Shown here: positions 6,880 to 9,962 of the stretch, one piece after another
How positions within the stretch are numbered: the first letter of the stretch is position 1
Layout: each line of letters begins with the position of its first letter
From: Gammaproteobacteria bacterium
GTDB taxonomy: Bacteria; Pseudomonadota; Gammaproteobacteria; SZUA-229
NCBI GenBank assembly: GCA_027858635.1
Contig: JAQICG010000215.1
Location: forward strand, 1-9,962
Reading direction: 5' to 3'
Length of the DNA: 9,962 nt
Program-made: the position numbers and the translations under genes
Notes under the pieces: model-generated
Database searches by the model: none
What the model was told of the DNA's origin: nothing
The model's input: only the letters and a program-made list of their open reading frames with translations

Positions 6880-7599
6880 ATGAATACAGCCCATAACAAT
6901 GACAATGTAGATCCCGCCGAAATCCGGAAATTCGAAGCACTGGCGAACCGCTGGTGGGATAAAAGCGGCGAGTTCAAGGCGCTGCACGAGATGAACCCGA
7001 TTCGCCTGAACTTCATCAACACTCACAGCCCGCTGTCGGGCAAAAACGTGCTGGATGTCGGCTGCGGTGGTGGCATTCTCACCGAGAGTCTGGCCCGAAG
7101 CGGTGCCACCACCACCGGCATCGACATGGGCAAAGCGCCGCTGGCAGTTGCGCGATTGCATGCCCTGGAAGAGGCACTCGAGATTGAGTACGAGCAAATC
7201 ACCGCTGAAGCGCACGCCCTGAAACACCCGGCCGGCTACGACGTTATCAGCTGCATGGAAATGCTCGAACATGTCCCCGATCCGGCCTCCATCATCAACG
7301 CCTGCGCCCAGCTGGTCAAACCCGGGGGTTCGGTGTATTTCTCCACCATCAACCGCAACGCCAAATCCTACCTGTTCGCCATCCTCGGTGCCGAATATGT
7401 CGCCCGGATGCTGCCCAAAGGCACGCACGATTTCAGCAAGTTCATTCGCCCTTCAGAGCTGGATATCTGGGCCCGTCAGGCCGGACTGGAACTGACCGGC
7501 ATCGAAGGCGTCACCTTCAACCCGCTGACCAACATGTTCCGCAGCAGCCGGGATGTGGACGTCAACTACATGGTGCACTACCGACGCTCCGCCAGCTGA
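6880..7599 (+). CDS. ubiG: Bifunctional ubiquinone O-methyltransferase UbiG
   Basis: UbiG performs both O-methylation steps of ubiquinone synthesis using SAM, acting at the inner membrane with the soluble Ubi proteins. The 239 residues match the family. Seen in order are the N-terminal FEALANRWWDKSGEFKALHE (18-37), SAM motif I VLDVGCGGGILTE (57-69), acidic residue Asp82 (TTGIDMG) for the ribose, the EMLEHVPDP signature (127-135), LVKPGGSVYFSTINRN, and the UbiG-specific segment around LPKGTHDFSKFIRPSEL, which includes the membrane-contact region of the E. coli enzyme. It starts 59 bases after the deaminase stop and has only a poor ribosome-binding site. The phosphatase gene starts eight bases after its TGA. 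UbiG releases S-adenosylhomocysteine, a possible substrate of the upstream deaminase, which gives the pairing metabolic sense. Confidence 0.95.
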   Translation: MNTAHNNDNVDPAEIRKFEALANRWWDKSGEFKALHEMNPIRLNFINTHSPLSGKNVLDVGCGGGILTESLARSGATTTGIDMGKAPLAVARLHALEEALEIEYEQITAEAHALKHPAGYDVISCMEMLEHVPDPASIINACAQLVKPGGSVYFSTINRNAKSYLFAILGAEYVARMLPKGTHDFSKFIRPSELDIWARQAGLELTGIEGVTFNPLTNMFRSSRDVDVNYMVHYRRSAS

Positions 7600-7607
7600 G
7601 TCGCCGC

Positions 7608-8264
7608 ATGATCAAGACCGTACTTTTCGACCTCGACGGCACCCTCGTCGATACCGCCCCGGATATGGCCGCCGCACTGGATCAGCTCTGCCGCGAACAG
7701 GATCACACATTGCTTCCCTTCGAGCGGGTGCGAACGGTGGTTTCCAATGGCAGCGTGGCGCTGGTCGAACTGGCTTTTGGTAATGAGCTGGAAAAAGAGC
7801 ATCTGGCCTACCTGAAACAACGCTATCTCGACATCTATGCCGGCATGATCGCCGTGCATTCAAAACTGTTCGATGGCACCCGCAGCGTACTTGACCACCT
7901 CAGCCGGGAAGGCATGAACTGGGGCGTAGTCACCAACAAACCTGCCTGGCTGACCGAACCCCTGATGGAAGCCCTCGGCCTGAAACAGCTCGCCGCCTGC
8001 ATCGTCAGCGGCGATACCACCGCCTACAGCAAACCTCACCCCGCTCCCATGTTCCACGCCTGCAAACTGGCGGGCAGCACGACGGCCGAGTGCATCTACG
8101 TTGGCGATGCCCGGCGCGACATCGAAGCCGGCAACAACGCCGGCATGCAAACCCTGATCGCCCTCTATGGCTATATCGGCGAAGACGAAGATATTTGTGA
8201 CTGGAAAGCCGACCACAGCATCAGCAAGCCCGAAGAAATTCTGCAATACCTCACTGCTTCGTAG
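7608..8264 (+). CDS. HAD-family phosphatase, phosphoglycolate phosphatase (Gph) or MurNAc-6-phosphate phosphatase (MupP)
   Basis: This is a soluble haloacid-dehalogenase phosphatase of 218 residues with a helical cap between motifs I and II. Motif I is FDLDGTLVDT (nucleophile Asp8, Asp10), motif II is VVTNK (Thr109), the catalytic Lys is Lys142 (YSKPHPAP), and motif IV is GDARRDIEAG (Asp167, Asp171). All catalytic residues are intact. Family resemblance alone suggests Gph, which removes 2-phosphoglycolate. However, the P. aeruginosa gene directly after ubiG, PA3172, has been shown to be MupP, which dephosphorylates MurNAc-6-phosphate in peptidoglycan recycling. The matching order makes MupP a serious alternative here. 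The gene starts eight bases after the ubiG stop, so the two are likely coupled. A REP doublet begins five bases after its own stop. Confidence 0.88.
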   Translation: MIKTVLFDLDGTLVDTAPDMAAALDQLCREQDHTLLPFERVRTVVSNGSVALVELAFGNELEKEHLAYLKQRYLDIYAGMIAVHSKLFDGTRSVLDHLSREGMNWGVVTNKPAWLTEPLMEALGLKQLAACIVSGDTTAYSKPHPAPMFHACKLAGSTTAECIYVGDARRDIEAGNNAGMQTLIALYGYIGEDEDICDWKADHSISKPEEILQYLTAS

Positions 8265-8269
8265 CAGAT

Positions 8270-8336
8270 GTAGGTGCGAATTCATTCGCACACGCCATAT
8301 CTATCCGGCACTTTGTGCGAACGAATTCGCACCTAC
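8270..8336. repeat. REP doublet / REPIN (two inverted GTAG-headed REP sequences)
   Basis: Two REP-like units face each other. Unit 1 (8270-8291) is GTAG plus the palindrome GTGCGAAT-TC-ATTCGCAC. Unit 2 (8315-8336), read on the minus strand, is GTAG plus GTGCGAAT-TC-GTTCGCAC. Extended arms 8270-8292 and 8314-8336 are 23 bases each with one mismatch, flanking a 21-base spacer. A GTAG head followed by a short palindrome is the hallmark of REP elements mobilised by RAYT (TnpA-REP) transposases, and inverted pairs are called REPINs or BIMEs. No RAYT gene is in the window. It sits between the phosphatase stop and the thrC promoter, where the RNA hairpins could protect or terminate the upstream message. 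Confidence 0.85.
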
Positions 8337-8375
8337 CTACCAAGCAGTCACCAGCTCACCGGCAAACTGCATTTT

Positions 8376-8407
8376 TTGCTCAAGCCGCGGCGCAAAATCT
8401 GTATAAT
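8376..8407 (+). promoter_or_regulatory. Candidate thrC promoter
   Basis: A perfect -10 TATAAT lies at 8402-8407, about 26 bases before the thrC ATG and followed by an A-rich run. The -35 is weak: TTGCTC at 8376-8381 with a 20-base spacer, or TGCTCA one base later. The -10 match and the REP doublet upstream suggest that thrC is transcribed separately from ubiG and the phosphatase gene. Confidence 0.5.
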
Positions 8408-8433
8408 TCAAAAAAAATATTCCCGGATCAAAC

Positions 8434-9870
8434 ATGCAATTTATAGAAACACGCGGCAACGATGGCCAACACCCCGAAAACCTCAGCTTCTCTCAGGCGA
8501 TACTCTCACCGATCTCCTCTTTCGGCGGCATTTATTCACCGGTCTCACTGCCCGCGCTGGGCGAAGACTTCCTGAGCCAGCACCTCGCCTCCAGTTACAA
8601 AACTCTGGCGCGCGGCGTGCTCGATGCCTTTGAAATCGACATCGATTCGGCGACCATCGATCAGGCACTTGCGCTTTATGATGAGTTTGATGATCCGGCC
8701 AACCCGGTGCCGGTCGTGAAGGTATACGATGATCTTTATGTCAGCGAGCTTTATCACGGCCCCACTCGCGCCTTCAAGGACATGGCACTGCAACCCTTTG
8801 GCGTCGTGCTCTCATCCATCGCGCAGCAGCGCAAAGAAAACTACCTGATTCTGGCCGCCACCTCCGGCGACACCGGCCCGGCAGCACTGGAAACTTTCAA
8901 GAACAAGGCCAACGTGCGCGTCGCCTGCATGTATCCGGTGGGCGGCACCTCCGACGTGCAGCGTTTACAGATGGTCACCGAAAATGCGGACAACCTGAAA
9001 GTAATTGGCGTCAAAGGCGATTTCGATGACACTCAGAACGCATTGAAACGTCTTCTGGCATCTGCCGCTTTCAACCAGAAACTGAAAGAGAAGCACATCT
9101 ACCTGTCAGCGGCCAATTCGGTTAATTTTGGCCGCATCATCTTCCAGACCATTTACCACATCCACTCCTACCTCGAGCTGGTGCGCCAGAAAGCCATCGA
9201 TCTGGGCGAGAAAGTTTATCTGAACGTCCCCAGCGGAAATTTCGGCAACGCGCTCGGCGGTTACTACGCCATGCAAATGGGATTACCGGTCGAAAAAATT
9301 CTGATCGCCTCCAACAAAATCTATATCCTGACGCAGCTGATCAAAACCGGCGCTTACGATCTAAGAACTCAGGCCGTCGTGCCCACCACCTCACCCGCCA
9401 TGGACATCCTGAAATCGTCCAACATCGAACGTATCCTTTTCGATCTGTTCGGTTCTGCCCGCACCAGGGAACTAATGCTGCAACTGGATAACGAAAAGTA
9501 TTACCAGTTAAACGCCGACGAACTTGAAACCATACAGGCCATCTTCGCCGCCGATTTCTGCGAAGACGCCGAAGGCAAAGCCTACATCAAAAAAACTTTT
9601 GAGCAGGGTTACCTCATGGACCCGCACACCGCCACCTGTTTCAAAACCTACGAAACCTGTAGAGAAAAGAATTTAAAAACCATCGTCTACTCCACCGCCG
9701 AATGGACCAAATTCTCACCCGTAATCGCCAATGCCCTCACTGGCGAAATCGATACCCGGGACATCGACGCACTGAAGTCCATTGCCGAAAACGCTAACAT
9801 CAAAATCCCGGCCATGATCAACGAACTGTTTGATAAGGAGATCACCCATAAATGTGTGATTGAAAAATAA
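8434..9870 (+). CDS. thrC: Threonine synthase
   Basis: This PLP enzyme converts O-phospho-L-homoserine to L-threonine and phosphate, the last step of threonine synthesis in the cytoplasm. The 478 residues match the longer threonine synthases. The N-terminal region has FGGIYSPVSLP (30-40). The PLP Lys is Lys115 in ELYHGPTRAFKDMA. The TSGDTGPAA loop (143-151), MYPVGGTSDVQRLQM (166-180), SAANSVNFGR (225-234) and PSGNFGN (266-272) complete the cofactor and phosphate sites. The start is supported by a -10 box about 26 bases upstream, with only a modest GGA as ribosome-binding site. No hom or thrB is beside it. The coding frame ends at TAA 9868-9870, but the same frame continues for ten plausible codons, so the C-terminus may be slightly short. 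Confidence 0.95.
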   Translation: MQFIETRGNDGQHPENLSFSQAILSPISSFGGIYSPVSLPALGEDFLSQHLASSYKTLARGVLDAFEIDIDSATIDQALALYDEFDDPANPVPVVKVYDDLYVSELYHGPTRAFKDMALQPFGVVLSSIAQQRKENYLILAATSGDTGPAALETFKNKANVRVACMYPVGGTSDVQRLQMVTENADNLKVIGVKGDFDDTQNALKRLLASAAFNQKLKEKHIYLSAANSVNFGRIIFQTIYHIHSYLELVRQKAIDLGEKVYLNVPSGNFGNALGGYYAMQMGLPVEKILIASNKIYILTQLIKTGAYDLRTQAVVPTTSPAMDILKSSNIERILFDLFGSARTRELMLQLDNEKYYQLNADELETIQAIFAADFCEDAEGKAYIKKTFEQGYLMDPHTATCFKTYETCREKNLKTIVYSTAEWTKFSPVIANALTGEIDTRDIDALKSIAENANIKIPAMINELFDKEITHKCVIEK

Positions 9871-9903
9871 GAGATTGAAGCCGAGATACTGGCGTTTCTG
9901 TAA
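9871..9903 (+). other. In-frame continuation after the thrC stop (EIEAEILAFL then TAA)
   Basis: Directly after the thrC TAA the same frame reads ten codons, EIEAEILAFL, before a second TAA at 9901-9903. This amphipathic helix-like tail resembles a normal protein C-terminus. It suggests that the ancestral gene was eleven codons longer and that the stop at 9868-9870 arose from a Lys, Glu or Gln codon by one base change. A sequencing error or chance are alternatives. Confidence 0.45.
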
Positions 9904-9962
9904 TGGACTGATCGACTGAGATTGGTCATTGCGAATAAACGCAACAGCTACCAGAATCAGAG
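9904..9962. other. Downstream of thrC, no gene identified
   Basis: These last 59 bases contain a small perfect stem, TTGCG (9929-9933) and CGCAA (9940-9944) around AATAAA, without a T-run. I see no convincing terminator and no start of a further gene. Confidence 0.3.

Noticed and set aside
6865..7428. Antisense 187-codon open frame across ubiG
   Set aside because: It is opposite a complete UbiG with all motifs; its Gly/Val-rich composition comes from the complementary codons.
8270..8336. CRISPR-like repeat pair
   Set aside because: Only two units, in inverted orientation, each internally palindromic with a GTAG head, which is REP rather than CRISPR structure.
8274..8633. Plus-strand 119-codon open frame starting inside the REP doublet
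   Set aside because: It runs out of frame over the repeat, the thrC promoter and the thrC N-terminus, and has no protein signature.

Overview
The window looks like a chromosomal segment of a gammaproteobacterium. The evidence is a clpS-clpA pair with ClpA of the proteobacterial length class, UbiG of aerobic ubiquinone synthesis, outer-membrane lipoproteins with clean lipoboxes, and the order MTA/SAH deaminase - ubiG - HAD phosphatase, which I recall from Pseudomonas and relatives. The genus cannot be fixed. By eye, base composition is moderate on the left and clearly richer in G+C from about 5700 to 8300. No phage, insertion sequence, CRISPR array, tRNA or rRNA was found.

Left block (1-5356), all on the minus strand. 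Reading leftward from 5356, a three-gene set encodes predicted outer-membrane lipoproteins: an LpoB-like protein, a TPR-containing COG3014-type protein and an LPP20-type protein. The last two genes abut with no gap. A 253-base intergenic stretch follows, then clpS and clpA. ClpA leaves the window inside the Walker B motif of its second ATPase domain, so about a quarter of the protein is missing. ClpS delivers N-degron substrates to ClpAP.

Centre (5357-5506) is a 150-base divergent intergenic region. It holds an extended -10 promoter candidate for the lipoprotein genes and a perfect 7+7 dyad just upstream of the rightward genes.

Right block (5507-9962), all on the plus strand: an MTA/SAH deaminase of the amidohydrolase family, ubiG, a HAD phosphatase annotatable as Gph or MupP, a REP doublet (REPIN) in the gap, then thrC with its own -10 box. 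The deaminase and UbiG share S-adenosylmethionine by-product metabolism. The phosphatase may act in MurNAc-6-phosphate recycling rather than on phosphoglycolate. ThrC ends at a TAA followed in frame by ten codons that look like the rest of its C-terminus.

Nothing here is convincingly a wholly new system. The points most worth a second look are the lipoprotein trio, whose LpoB-like member lacks the long linker of E. coli LpoB, the REPIN, the thrC stop, and the identity of the HAD phosphatase.
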